Source: Turicimonas muris (GTDB lineage Bacteria > Pseudomonadota > Gammaproteobacteria > Burkholderiales > Burkholderiaceae_F). Taken from it: DNA of 64,000 nt. Of the stretch, positions 24,902 to 35,708 are shown one piece after another; within the stretch, counting starts at the first letter, position 1, and the number at the start of each line of letters is the position of its first letter. A program made the position numbers and the translations under genes. The notes below the pieces were generated by a model. The model ran no database searches, was not told where the DNA came from, and saw only the letters and a list, made by a program, of their open reading frames with translations. The stretch covers positions 186,001-250,000 of the forward strand of contig NZ_NHMP01000004.1 of assembly GCF_002221595.1 (NCBI RefSeq), in the 5' to 3' direction.

Positions 24902-25633
24902 ATGGCAGACACAGAGTTATTGTTGGAGCTAAAGGGCATTAGTTTTGGATTCTCGGAAAAAAAACCGCTTTATCGCCAAACCGGACTTTCTCTGCGTAAA
25001 GGTCAAAACCTCGGATTTTGGAGTCCGAATGGCAGCGGCAAAACAACTCTTTTCAAGATCATTACGGGACTAATCCAGCCTCAGGAAGGAGAAATATTCT
25101 TAAAAGGCAAGCCTATTAGCTCTGAGTCCGATTTCAGAGAACTTCGTTCAAAAGTTGGTTTTGTTCTTCAGCATTCCGATGACCAATTATTTTTTCCGGA
25201 AGTCATTGATGATGTCTCTTTCGGCCCTTTAAATCTGGGCTTTTCTGAAGAGGAGGCTTTATGCGCCTCTATGAATGCTTTGGAACGCCTTGGAATTTCC
25301 TCTCTAGCCCACTCATTAAGCTTTGAACTCTCGGGAGGCCAAAAGAAACTGGTTACTCTTGCAGCCGTCCTCTCCATGAGTCCGGAAATTCTGCTTCTAG
25401 ACGAACCTTCGAACGGATTAGATGAAAAAAGCCGACATCTTCTCATCTCCCAAATCAATTCACAGGACTGCGCCAAAATCATCATCAGTCATGAGCCCGA
25501 GCTGTTGATTGAGACATGTGACAGTTTCATCACCATTCAGGAAAAGAAGATAGTTCCAGTACCGGCGCCCACCATACATGAGCATAGACATGCTCATTTC
25601 TTTGGAGGAACAGAACATACGCACGGGTCTTAG
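24902..25633 (+). CDS. nikO: ECF transporter ATP-binding component NikO
   Basis: This 243-aa ABC ATPase energises the nickel transporter. It has a Walker A loop, Q-loop FVLQHSDDQLFFPEV, signature ELSGGQKK, Walker B ILLLDEPSNGLDEKS and switch His in IISHEPEL. The Walker A reads SPNGSGKTT: the first glycine of the usual GPNGSGKTT is serine (S41, AGT 25022-25024). The last 18 residues are His-rich (six His), a likely metal-binding tail. The ATG at 24902 is chosen because the domain starts a few residues later; an in-frame ATG at 24881 overlaps nikQ. Confidence 0.88.
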   Translation: MADTELLLELKGISFGFSEKKPLYRQTGLSLRKGQNLGFWSPNGSGKTTLFKIITGLIQPQEGEIFLKGKPISSESDFRELRSKVGFVLQHSDDQLFFPEVIDDVSFGPLNLGFSEEEALCASMNALERLGISSLAHSLSFELSGGQKKLVTLAAVLSMSPEILLLDEPSNGLDEKSRHLLISQINSQDCAKIIISHEPELLIETCDSFITIQEKKIVPVPAPTIHEHRHAHFFGGTEHTHGS

Positions 25634-25794
25634 GACTCAGATTCAGTTACACGCAACCTACGATAATCTCCAATATTGAAGCCATATCCTTTATAGAATT
25701 ATTCTACAGGAAACATCTATTGCTTTGTCTCCTCGTGGTTGTATAGCACTCTCGCGGGAAAACTGATCCCGTTAGATAACGCACCGAAATGTCA

Positions 25795-25822
25795 AACCCG
25801 CTCTTAAGCGGGTTCTATGCTT
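25795..25822 (+). terminator. Candidate terminator between nikO and the convergent flavoprotein gene
   Basis: AACCCGCT-CTTA-AGCGGGTT is a perfect 8-bp stem with a 4-base loop. The following TCTATGCTTTC has only a weak T-run, so the call is cautious. The remaining 160 bases between 25634 and 25794 show no gene. Confidence 0.5.
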
Positions 25823-25844
25823 TCTGGAGAAAAGAAATATCTGA

Positions 25845-27209
25845 TTATTTACTCAGGATATGTTCTGCTGCCTTTCTGCCGGTCCAAAGACTATGAGGTG
25901 TGCCGGAATCGTATGTAAGCTCTCCTACGGCATACAAATTGGGAATGATTTTCCCATCGATTGTTTTGCACTGCATAAAGTCATTTACATCTAAGCCTCC
26001 AACTGATACCTGAGTCCCAGGAAGAAGGCTGGATGCATAGTAGGGAGGATGAGTAAAATCTGTCTTCATGTTTAATGTTCTTCCAAAGGCTTCGTCTTTA
26101 CCTTTTCGTACGGATTCCCCGTAAGTCTTTAACGTCTCTTCCAGATTCTTCTCTGGCACTCCGATCTTCCTGGCTAATTCAGCAACTGTTGGGGCCTCTA
26201 CGAAATAACCTTTCTTTAAAAACCCTTGCAGACGTTTAGATGCTTTCATTGATTTGTCATCGATAATTACGAAACTTTTACCTTCCGGCTGAGCCATCAT
26301 TTGTCTTGCCATCTTGGTATAGTCAGGATAGTAATCATCACAGAATCGTTTTCCTGCAAGATTAATCATAATTCCACCTTCCAATCTCGCAGCACTCATA
26401 GAAACATTTATTCCGTCCTGAGAATGGATTGAAGGATTTAGGCCAACTTCGGACGCACCTTTAACTGCCGCTTTTAGCTTTTCAGCTAAAACAATACCAT
26501 CTCCTGTTGCACTCACCGCTGTAGTCGTCGGAAGTCCTTTCCATTCGGGGGCATATTTGGCAATTAAGCCTTGGTTATTATTGAAACCTCCTGTTGCAAG
26601 AACAACATTCTTTGCAAGTACTTCCTGTTTCTCGCCTCCTTTTTGCTCTATTTCAACGCCGAGAACCTTACCATTTTTATAAATTAAATTGACCACTTTT
26701 GCATTGGTCATGATTGGAATACCAGCCTCTTTCGTTTTTTCAGCGAGAACTTTCATTATTTTGGAACCAAGAGAACTTCCGTCAGAAATCCCGAGTTGGT
26801 AGTCGCTGATAACTCGCGTAAGCCCTACTCCTTTTTCGTTCAGCCAGTCGACATTTTTTTGAGAGTCATACATTCTTTGAGCGGTCCGAGGAAGGTTTGC
26901 GGCATTCCTTCCTGACTTTTCTGTCCTCTTAAGATAATCCGGTACCGACAGCACTTTACCTGCTGCTTGATGTTCTCTTGTGTTTACAGAAACGAAATAT
27001 TGTGCTGCGAGATTAGTTGTGCCACCGAGGAAAGGCATTTTTTCCAGCACTAGAACGTCTTGCCCATATTTATTTAAATCTAAGGCGGCTGCAAGCCCAG
27101 AGATACCGCTTCCAACAATTACAGTACCTGTATGGATTGGCTCTAACGCATAAACGTTAGCAACAAGAAGCAATGCTGAGGTGAATGTAAAGACGGACTT
27201 GTATTGCAT
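25845..27209 (-). CDS. Exported FAD-dependent reductase, fumarate/urocanate reductase-like
   Basis: This 454-aa protein has a Sec signal peptide (about 1-21). The FAD-binding fold of the flavocytochrome c/FrdA family follows: VIVGSGISGLAAALDL with VLVLEK, ATGGF (206-209) and the C-terminal NLYAVGELTYDSG. Such enzymes reduce C=C bonds of organic acids outside the cytoplasm as respiratory acceptors. It has neither heme nor FMN-binding domain, so electrons must come from a separate protein. By-eye alignment with Shewanella Fcc3 shows the fumarate active-site residues replaced: R402 by D296, the His pair by Q400-V401, and R544 without an Arg equivalent. The substrate is therefore probably not fumarate. 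A divergent LysR gene and a DcuC carrier are its neighbours. Confidence 0.82.
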   Translation of the reverse strand: MQYKSVFTFTSALLLVANVYALEPIHTGTVIVGSGISGLAAALDLNKYGQDVLVLEKMPFLGGTTNLAAQYFVSVNTREHQAAGKVLSVPDYLKRTEKSGRNAANLPRTAQRMYDSQKNVDWLNEKGVGLTRVISDYQLGISDGSSLGSKIMKVLAEKTKEAGIPIMTNAKVVNLIYKNGKVLGVEIEQKGGEKQEVLAKNVVLATGGFNNNQGLIAKYAPEWKGLPTTTAVSATGDGIVLAEKLKAAVKGASEVGLNPSIHSQDGINVSMSAARLEGGIMINLAGKRFCDDYYPDYTKMARQMMAQPEGKSFVIIDDKSMKASKRLQGFLKKGYFVEAPTVAELARKIGVPEKNLEETLKTYGESVRKGKDEAFGRTLNMKTDFTHPPYYASSLLPGTQVSVGGLDVNDFMQCKTIDGKIIPNLYAVGELTYDSGTPHSLWTGRKAAEHILSK

Positions 27210-27310
27210 ATCTTTTTCCTCCTAGGATTGACAAGTAGATAGAAGAAGTCTAGTTTCTGAAAGATAAATTTAATATTTTGATTTTTTTATAAAATATTTT
27301 TAAAAATTAA

Positions 27311-28273
27311 ATGAATCTTCAAGCCCTAAAAATTTTCTATACAGTCATGACAACCGGCAGTTATTCGGCAGCCGCCCAAAAACATAATTGCTCTCAACCT
27401 ACGGTAACCTTTCAGATACACCAATTGGAAGAATATCTAGGTATCCAACTGTTTGAGAAAATAGGACGTCACAATTATCCGACTGACCAAGCAAGAACAC
27501 TGCTTCCCAAAGTAATCGGACTGCTAGACAATTTAGCTCAGATAGATAAGTTCAAGGAGGTTCGCAGAGACCTAAAAGGAGAGATTTATATTGGAATATG
27601 CGACGGAGTTTTTTCTTACCGTCTTCCGCATTTGTTTAAACGCTTTAATTTTCTGGCACCCAATGTGAACATCATCACACACTGTGACACAGCAGCAAGC
27701 CTAATTAGCCAGATTAACAAAGGAGAGCTTGACTTAGCTCTTACTTTTAACCGTGGAAATTATCCTGCTTCTGCCAGTACGTATCCTTTAAAAGTGATGA
27801 AATTATCTTTAATCGTTAATAGCCAAACAAAGATAGGGAAAAATGCTTTCATGTTTCCTAACCAAAGAATAGATCATCCTTTTATAGTCAGTAATCTTAA
27901 CAGCGGTCCTGCAAAATTTTTTTTAAAGTTTTTAAAAGAATTCTGCATTGAAACCAAAGGAATGATTCAACTGAATAATGTCGAGAGCGTTAAACATTTT
28001 ATTCTTAGCGATTTTGGCTTTACTTACACTCTTGAGCATAATTTTGACAGTGAAATTAAATCCGGAGCTTTGAAAGTTCTTCCAACGGCTCTAGGGCAGG
28101 CGAGTATTGGATTAATACTTATGAAGAACCGGAATAAGGTTGAGAGTCCTTCTGTCAGTTTGCTCTCTCAGCTAATTATCGAAGAACTTTCAAATCCAAA
28201 GGAAGAGTTCAAAGATTTTTACACGAAAACTCTTTTGAAATACCAGCTTCCTTTACGCAAAAACCGCTCTTAG
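27311..28273 (+). CDS. LysR-family transcriptional regulator
   Basis: This 320-aa protein has the N-terminal helix-turn-helix (SYSAAAQKHNCSQPTVTFQI) followed by QLEEYLGIQLFEKIGR, a canonical LysR linker, and an effector-binding domain. It is divergent from the exported FAD reductase (about 100 bp between starts, AT-rich), which it probably regulates, possibly together with the DcuC carrier downstream. No clear ribosome site is seen before the ATG. Confidence 0.88.
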   Translation: MNLQALKIFYTVMTTGSYSAAAQKHNCSQPTVTFQIHQLEEYLGIQLFEKIGRHNYPTDQARTLLPKVIGLLDNLAQIDKFKEVRRDLKGEIYIGICDGVFSYRLPHLFKRFNFLAPNVNIITHCDTAASLISQINKGELDLALTFNRGNYPASASTYPLKVMKLSLIVNSQTKIGKNAFMFPNQRIDHPFIVSNLNSGPAKFFLKFLKEFCIETKGMIQLNNVESVKHFILSDFGFTYTLEHNFDSEIKSGALKVLPTALGQASIGLILMKNRNKVESPSVSLLSQLIIEELSNPKEEFKDFYTKTLLKYQLPLRKNRS

Positions 28274-28687
28274 AGTTAAAAACTATTCATCAAATTGTTG
28301 CTCAATCCTATACGAATTAAGAGAAAGCCTATCTTTTTCGATAAAAGACATTAATTTTTCTCTCCTGCCAGTTAAAAATTAGCAAACAAATTGGGCGTTA
28401 CTTCCGCAACCATCCTTCGCTATGTCGTTCGAACAAATTGTTTGAGACTCTAGTCACCATGGGCAACCATCGCTACTTTTCTTTCTTAGCGTTCTCCCAT
28501 TTGATAAAAGAAAAAGAAGCAAGTGCATCAGGTATGCCCGCGTCTCCAGCTACGATCAAAAATCAGATCTTCAATCTAAAAACTTGAGAGAAGTCTCTTA
28601 AAAATATCTCAAAATAGTGAACCATTAATTTGAGAAATTGCAATTTGATAAATAGAAATAAGGCGCAAGCTCTTTGGGCACAGAATA
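28274..28687. other. 414-bp region between convergent LysR and dcuC genes, no gene supported
   Basis: The region is AT-rich. A 42-codon frame at 28459-28587 ends in a stretch vaguely like a helix-turn-helix (SPATIKNQIFNLK) and could be a regulator fragment, but it has no ribosome site and the resemblance is short. TTGAGA/TCTCAA complementary stretches around 28580-28612 might form a weak terminator for the dcuC gene. Confidence 0.4.
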
Positions 28688-30058
28688 CTAAATATATTTC
28701 AAGAAAGACAGCAACAACACAGTCAGTACACCAGCCATCAATGGCACCCAAGTTCTTTTCACCAACACCAGCGGATTAACTTTGATAGAGGCCGAGACAA
28801 TAATTACCACAGCGGCAACCGGCGACATAGAACGGAACAAGTTGGACATACATTGCATCGGAAGAGCAACCATGATTGGGTCCAGCCCTGCTTTTTCAGC
28901 AATCTGCGGAATTATTTCGATAAAACTATAAAAGGCAGCATTACCGGAACCGCTGATGAAGGTAATCAAACCAGTAATTGCAGAAAATGCCAGCATAAGA
29001 CCTGCTTTGGCGTTTTCAAAGTCAGACACAGAGCGAGAAATTGCATCTATGAGTCCGAGTGCGCGAAGGCCAGCAACCATTGTGGCGGCAGCAACGATTA
29101 ATACGACTACCTTTGAAAAGCCGTCTCCCATTCCATTGAAGAAAAGTCTCAAATCCTTCATTGTTTCTTTGGCATTCTTATTTCGAACAAGTTCGCTAAC
29201 CACGGCAGGAACTAAAGAGAAGAGAGTTATTTCAACTAAACCTACTTTTGCTTTACGGAAAAATACCCAGAAAAAGATGACAAGAAACAGCGGTAAAACC
29301 GGAAAAATTGAATACCAAATCGGTGTATTTTTTTCAGGGCGATTCTCTTCGATCATCGACTCTTGATTTAAGACCTCAAGTTCCGATCTTTGACGTTTGT
29401 CTAAGTAAGTTTGCCAGAAATAATGAACAATACCCATAACAAACAAAGCAGGAATGGTAATTGGTGCGCAGTGATAGAACACATAATCGACAACATTTTC
29501 AAAACCAAGAACGCGAGCAGCTACCACGTTATCTCCACCCAGCGGAGTCGGAACAATCGTAGCGGTAGTAGCAATAAGAGCTGCAGCAGTAAGAGTCGAA
29601 AGTCCTGCCGCACGGAGGACCGGATAAAGTGTGGCCATTAAGATTACTGCCAAAGAAGCCGCACTTGGGATAATGATCTGCAAGCAGGTGCCTATCCAGA
29701 AAACCAGCGGGATCAATAATGCCGGGTGTTTAATTTTGGAGAGCGGCTTTGTTAAAACTTTAATGACCATGTCGTTTGCGCCGATATGAGACATATAAGC
29801 TGCAAAGCCGAAGAGCGTAAGGATAATTAATCCTGCATTACTGAATTGCCTTACGAACTGTTCCCTAATTACCTTAAATGGATCGGCCCAAGCGAGCCCT
29901 GATGTAGCTTTAGCTCCGAGGACATCGTTCCCACCGATAAGGGCCAAATAAAGCATTACTAGGCCGGCGGCAAATAGAACAACCTTTGCATCATAGTTTT
30001 TAGCGATCGCCCAACCAGTAATTACAAGAATAATGACCGCAAGGATGCAATCAATCAT
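28688..30058 (-). CDS. DcuC-family C4-dicarboxylate carrier (second copy)
   Basis: This 456-aa membrane protein is a distant paralogue of the carrier at 13400-14770, with the same length and topology. Family features include IIPSAASLAVILMATLYP in the first half and FISGSGNAAFYSFIEIIP in the second, plus a charged cytoplasmic loop near the middle (DKRQRSELE). Its neighbours, the exported FAD reductase and its LysR regulator, suggest that it exchanges the reductase substrate or product or exports succinate. Substrate specificity is not readable from sequence. Confidence 0.8.
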   Translation of the reverse strand: MIDCILAVIILVITGWAIAKNYDAKVVLFAAGLVMLYLALIGGNDVLGAKATSGLAWADPFKVIREQFVRQFSNAGLIILTLFGFAAYMSHIGANDMVIKVLTKPLSKIKHPALLIPLVFWIGTCLQIIIPSAASLAVILMATLYPVLRAAGLSTLTAAALIATTATIVPTPLGGDNVVAARVLGFENVVDYVFYHCAPITIPALFVMGIVHYFWQTYLDKRQRSELEVLNQESMIEENRPEKNTPIWYSIFPVLPLFLVIFFWVFFRKAKVGLVEITLFSLVPAVVSELVRNKNAKETMKDLRLFFNGMGDGFSKVVVLIVAAATMVAGLRALGLIDAISRSVSDFENAKAGLMLAFSAITGLITFISGSGNAAFYSFIEIIPQIAEKAGLDPIMVALPMQCMSNLFRSMSPVAAVVIIVSASIKVNPLVLVKRTWVPLMAGVLTVLLLSFLKYI

Positions 30059-30263
30059 TGTGAGTCTCCGGGATTTTTATTTAATAATTTTTTCATTTTA
30101 ATGAGCATCGCCATTCAGAACATTTCGGAATGGACCTTACGGGTTAAAACTATGGGTAACAACCAATTGTTTTAACAATAAAATAAATGAAAACCCTATG
30201 GTGACAAGAGATTATGAACTTGAAAGATGTATATTGCTTTTGAATAATCTCACGGAGACAAAA

Positions 30264-31364
30264 ATGCGAAAAGACAATCCTGGTTTTGTACCTGACTCTC
30301 CTTTTCAAAGATCCTTGCCTAAAGAGTGGATAGACTTCTTCAGTTCTTTCCCAAAAGTTGAACTTCACTGCCATTTACTTGGCACAACAGGAAAGGATAC
30401 TTTTGAGGATTTGGTCAAAGAATCAGGGGCGGACATTCCGCAGTCCACAATAGATGAGTTTTATACACGCGGAGAGAAACCCGTTGGTGTGCTTAGAATT
30501 TTTCGAACACTCGAATCGCAGATCCTTTCAAAACCGGAATTCTTAAAAAGAATCACCTTTGAACATATGAAGCGTGTAGCGGAACAAAGTGTCCGTTACA
30601 TCGAGTTCTACTGGAATTGGACTGGTCTTAAACATTTTATGAACTTTGAGGATGCTCAAAAAGCCATTGTAGAAGGCTTAGAAGACGGCGAGCGTGAATT
30701 CGGCGTAATTGGGAGGTCCGTTCCCGCGATTGACCGTGAAGCCTCTGCTGAAGATGCCGTTGAACTAGTCCAAGAAATGATTATCCATCGCCATCCTAAA
30801 ACAATCGGACTTGGCATTGACTACCGCGAAACTAATCATGAACCTGAAAACTTCTGGAAAGCATTCAAGTTAGCAAAAGAAGCCGGCTTTAAGATCACAA
30901 TTCATGCTGGAGAGTTCGGAGAACATTGGCGCAACGTGGAAACTTCGCTGAAGCTGCTGGGAGCTGACCGCATTGATCATGGCTACACTATTATTGACAA
31001 TCCGGAATTAGCCGAAGAAGCGCATAGAAACGACGTCCATTTTGCTGTGGTTCCTACCAACTCTTACTATCTCAGAACCTTCACAGATGAAGAATGGGCA
31101 TATAAGCATCCGGTGAAGAAAATGGCGGAATTTGATCTCAAAATTTTTCCAAACAGTGATGATCCCACAATGCATCAAGTATCAATTTCAGAATCGTGGC
31201 TGCTGATGTTCAACTTTCTTGGATTCTCATTGGAAGATTTGAGAAAAATGCTTGAAAACAGTATAGAAGCTGCTTGGGTTGATGAAGCTACCAAAAAAGA
31301 ATGGAAAAGAGATTGGCTCCTTGAGTTCGACAAATTAGCAAAGAAGCTTCCCTCTCTTGCTTAG
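30264..31364 (+). CDS. Adenosine deaminase-family hydrolase
   Basis: This 366-aa metal-dependent deaminase of the ADA/AMP-deaminase superfamily is a TIM barrel with one Zn. Motifs: ELHCHLLGT (H-x-H metal ligands), HAGEFGEH (metal His and catalytic Glu), DRIDHGYTI (catalytic His) and FPNSDDPTM (metal Asp). The usual H-x-H-L-D-G is changed to H-C-H-L-L-G, so adenosine as substrate is not certain; other purines or aminated bases are possible. The ATG at 30264 is supported by CGGAG seven bases upstream; an ATG 22 codons earlier lacks one. The gene stands alone between dcuC and the terminator shared with groL. Confidence 0.8.
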   Translation: MRKDNPGFVPDSPFQRSLPKEWIDFFSSFPKVELHCHLLGTTGKDTFEDLVKESGADIPQSTIDEFYTRGEKPVGVLRIFRTLESQILSKPEFLKRITFEHMKRVAEQSVRYIEFYWNWTGLKHFMNFEDAQKAIVEGLEDGEREFGVIGRSVPAIDREASAEDAVELVQEMIIHRHPKTIGLGIDYRETNHEPENFWKAFKLAKEAGFKITIHAGEFGEHWRNVETSLKLLGADRIDHGYTIIDNPELAEEAHRNDVHFAVVPTNSYYLRTFTDEEWAYKHPVKKMAEFDLKIFPNSDDPTMHQVSISESWLLMFNFLGFSLEDLRKMLENSIEAAWVDEATKKEWKRDWLLEFDKLAKKLPSLA

Positions 31365-31420
31365 TCATCTGATGAATCCTATCCAAGCTAAAGCAATTGA
31401 TAGTTTTAACTGATCAAATA

Positions 31421-31458
31421 AAACCTCCGAGAGGCTTGACACTTCATCGGAGGTTTTC
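31421..31458. terminator. Bidirectional terminator between the deaminase gene and groL
   Basis: AAACCTCCGA (31421-31430) pairs perfectly with TCGGAGGTTT (31447-31456), giving a 10-bp stem; T-runs on both strands are short. Confidence 0.8.
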
Positions 31459-31476
31459 ATTTGAGCTAGATGTTTA

Positions 31477-33442
<1,966 letters not shown>

Positions 33443-33495
33443 CTTATAACTCCTTATCTTTTAAAAATCTAAGTCACGCAACTGTGCTAGTGAAT

Positions 33496-33523
33496 ATGTG
33501 GGGACCATCTTTTATTTTTCAAG
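33496..33523 (-). promoter_or_regulatory. Sigma-32 heat-shock promoter of groS-groL
   Basis: On the minus strand CTTGAA (33523-33518) is separated by 14 bases from CCCCACAT (33503-33496), which matches the proteobacterial RpoH consensus (CTTGAAA, 11-16 bases, CCCCATnT). It ends about 54 bases before the groS start. No CIRCE element is seen, so control is most likely by sigma-32. Confidence 0.87.
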
Positions 33524-33736
33524 TCCCCGCGTGCGACTAGGTGTAAATACTAACAATATCCAAAATAGGTTGGGTGTTATTTCTCGACAATCTGTAAGAA
33601 ATATCGAATTTTATACTCTCGAATGTTTCTTCATGTGCCCAAAAAAGGTTTATCTTCCAAGCTCAAACTAGAAAGAAAATAAATCTGTGTTAAACCACAT
33701 CCTAACTAAGGGCGCACTAAGTTAGAAGAAGACGCG

Positions 33737-35368
33737 ATGAAGAGTAAATTTGTTCAGTACATGTGCTTGTCGGCTTTTGCATTAACCTGTTCTTTAGGAG
33801 GGCTTGCGAACGCCTCTGCTCCTACTAAAGAGCCTCAAAAAAATAAAAAGACGGCAGTATCTAAGAAAGTTGCTGTGCCAAAAAAAGCTGTACAGCCAGC
33901 CAAAAAAAACGTTAAGAAGAATACAGTAAGAACGGCGTTGACTAAGGCAAAAAAGGCGGTTGTACCAATATCCGCGGCGGCCATTCCTTCAGCTTTGGCT
34001 CTTTCTTCCGGGAAGACCTCTAGTGCAGTTTCAGAATTGCCTTCTGAAATTTCTCATGCAATGCTAAGGGCCCGCGTAGATAAAAACGATCTTTCTATCG
34101 CGGTCATTCCGCTTGGATCTGAAGGTAAAAAACTTTTGATCAATGCCAACCAGCCGAGAATCCCTGCTTCCGTTGAAAAAATAGTCACCTCTGCTGCAGC
34201 TCTGGATTTGCTTGGTCCCTCAAATGTTTGGTCGACGTATATTGCTTCTGAGGCCGAGCCCGAAAACGGCATACTGAAAGGGAACTTGTATTTGATTGGT
34301 TCCGGAGATCCTTACTTAACTATTGAGAGATTTTGGCTGCTGTTGGATAACCTTCGTGCCCGAGGAATCAAAACCATTGATGGTGACATAATCCTAGATC
34401 GAAGCTCTTTCCAAGTGCCGGCACATGATCCATTTGCTTTTGATGGAGAAGGCAATCGGCCTTACAACCTCGGCCCTGATGCTCTGCTAATTAACTCTCG
34501 CTCCTTAATCATTAAATTCAGACCAGATCCGAAAAAGGGCGTTGCTTATCTATACCCTGAGCCAATCCTGGAAGGCATCAAGCTTCCCGAAAATATTCCG
34601 CTCAGCAAGGAAGTTTGCGGAGCTTGGCGAAAACAAATTAATCCGGACTACTCCAATCCCTACCATCCGGTCTTTAAAGGGAAATATCCATCCAGCTGCG
34701 GTGCTAAGAATTTGATGTATACCGCCTTTGCGCAAAACGAATATGTGAACGCGATTTTCTCCTCTATGTGGAAACAGATGGGAGGAGAATGGAAGGGAAC
34801 GGTCAAAAACGGAAAAGCTCCAGAGGAACGCACCGTCTTGGCTAGCTCTTATTCTGACCCGCTCACCAAACTTGCCTACAACATGAACAAGTACAGCAAT
34901 AATCTGATTGCTCGGCAATTGTTCTTGGCGTTAGGTAAAACAGCAAAAGATGAGCCCAAGAATTTAGCTAAAAGCCGCGAAACAATGAAAGAGTGGGCGC
35001 AGACTTTAAAAATCTCGCCGAGAGAACTCTATCTGGATAACGGGTCGGGCCTATCTAGGAGCTCTCAGCTTTCAGCAGCCGCTGCCGCCAGAGTACTTGA
35101 GTATATGTGGAACCATAAAGTCATGGCTGAATACATGGCTTCCATGCCGATTTCCGGAATTGACGGAACAATGAAAAAACGCCCTGTTGCCAAGGGACAA
35201 GCTCACATAAAGACCGGATATATCTCCGGCGTCCGCTCGATTGCCGGATACGTGCTGACCGCCTCAGGTAAGCGCTACGCGGTAGCAGCCATCATCAATG
35301 GGAACACCGCTATCAACGCAATACCCGTAATGGACGCGATTATCGACTGGGTGTACTCTGAGTGCTAG
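33737..35368 (+). CDS. dacB: D-alanyl-D-alanine carboxypeptidase/endopeptidase, PBP4 (DacB) family
   Basis: This 543-aa S13-family penicillin-binding protein trims peptidoglycan side chains in the periplasm. A Sec signal (about 1-27) is followed by an unusual Lys/Ala-rich low-complexity linker (about 30-78). The catalytic motifs come next: S-x-x-K as PASVEKIVTSAAAL, S-x-N as KYSNNLIAR, and KTG as HIKTGYISGVRS. The first motif has V-E where most PBP4 proteins have T-M or T-x. The basic linker could bind teichoic-like polymers, nucleic acid or the wall; this is a guess. It is divergent from groS and preceded by GAAGAAG. Confidence 0.9.
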   Translation: MKSKFVQYMCLSAFALTCSLGGLANASAPTKEPQKNKKTAVSKKVAVPKKAVQPAKKNVKKNTVRTALTKAKKAVVPISAAAIPSALALSSGKTSSAVSELPSEISHAMLRARVDKNDLSIAVIPLGSEGKKLLINANQPRIPASVEKIVTSAAALDLLGPSNVWSTYIASEAEPENGILKGNLYLIGSGDPYLTIERFWLLLDNLRARGIKTIDGDIILDRSSFQVPAHDPFAFDGEGNRPYNLGPDALLINSRSLIIKFRPDPKKGVAYLYPEPILEGIKLPENIPLSKEVCGAWRKQINPDYSNPYHPVFKGKYPSSCGAKNLMYTAFAQNEYVNAIFSSMWKQMGGEWKGTVKNGKAPEERTVLASSYSDPLTKLAYNMNKYSNNLIARQLFLALGKTAKDEPKNLAKSRETMKEWAQTLKISPRELYLDNGSGLSRSSQLSAAAAARVLEYMWNHKVMAEYMASMPISGIDGTMKKRPVAKGQAHIKTGYISGVRSIAGYVLTASGKRYAVAAIINGNTAINAIPVMDAIIDWVYSEC

Positions 35369-35401
35369 ACTTTTTACAGTTATATAAGGAGATCTACACC
35401 T

Positions 35402-35704
35402 ATGAGCGAGAGAGTAGAAAACATGATTCGTGACAATATCAATGAAGCTTTGGAACAAGCAGATGAGCTGCTTAAGAAAGCTGCAAATGCATCCGATGAA
35501 AATGCAAAAGAATTGCAAGAACAAGCTAAGAAGAAGTTGCGCATTGCTCGCGAAACACTTGCTGATTTTTATCAAAACGCGTCCTCTCAAGGTAAGGAAA
35601 TTGCCGATGATATCAATTCATGCGTCCATGAAAATCCGTGGCGTGCTGTCGGTATCGCTGCTGCAGCCGGCGTCCTCCTTGGTTTACTTATCGCAAAGAA
35701 GTAA
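35402..35704 (+). CDS. DUF883/ElaB-YqjD family protein
   Basis: This 100-aa protein has a helical, charged N-terminal part (coiled-coil prone, residues 1-75) and a C-terminal membrane helix introduced by NPWRAVGIAAAAGVLLG, the family signature. In E. coli the homologue YqjD is an inner-membrane protein that binds ribosomes in stationary phase. AAGGAG precedes the ATG. It forms an operon with the next two genes. Confidence 0.88.
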   Translation: MSERVENMIRDNINEALEQADELLKKAANASDENAKELQEQAKKKLRIARETLADFYQNASSQGKEIADDINSCVHENPWRAVGIAAAAGVLLGLLIAKK

Positions 35705-35708
35705 ATAA

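Noticed and set aside
25690-25822. Structured stretch after nikO considered as a tRNA or small RNA
   Set aside because: It lacks a T-loop GGTTCGA sequence and a 7-bp acceptor stem. Only the 25795-25814 hairpin is convincing, and it fits a terminator.
28459-28587. Possible helix-turn-helix fragment (42 codons) between the LysR and dcuC genes
   Set aside because: The resemblance covers about a dozen residues and there is no start signal. Kept only as a remark in the intergenic entry.
33443-33736. CIRCE element upstream of groS
   Set aside because: No TTAGCACTC-N9-GAGTGCTAA pattern is visible; the sigma-32 promoter explains heat-shock control.
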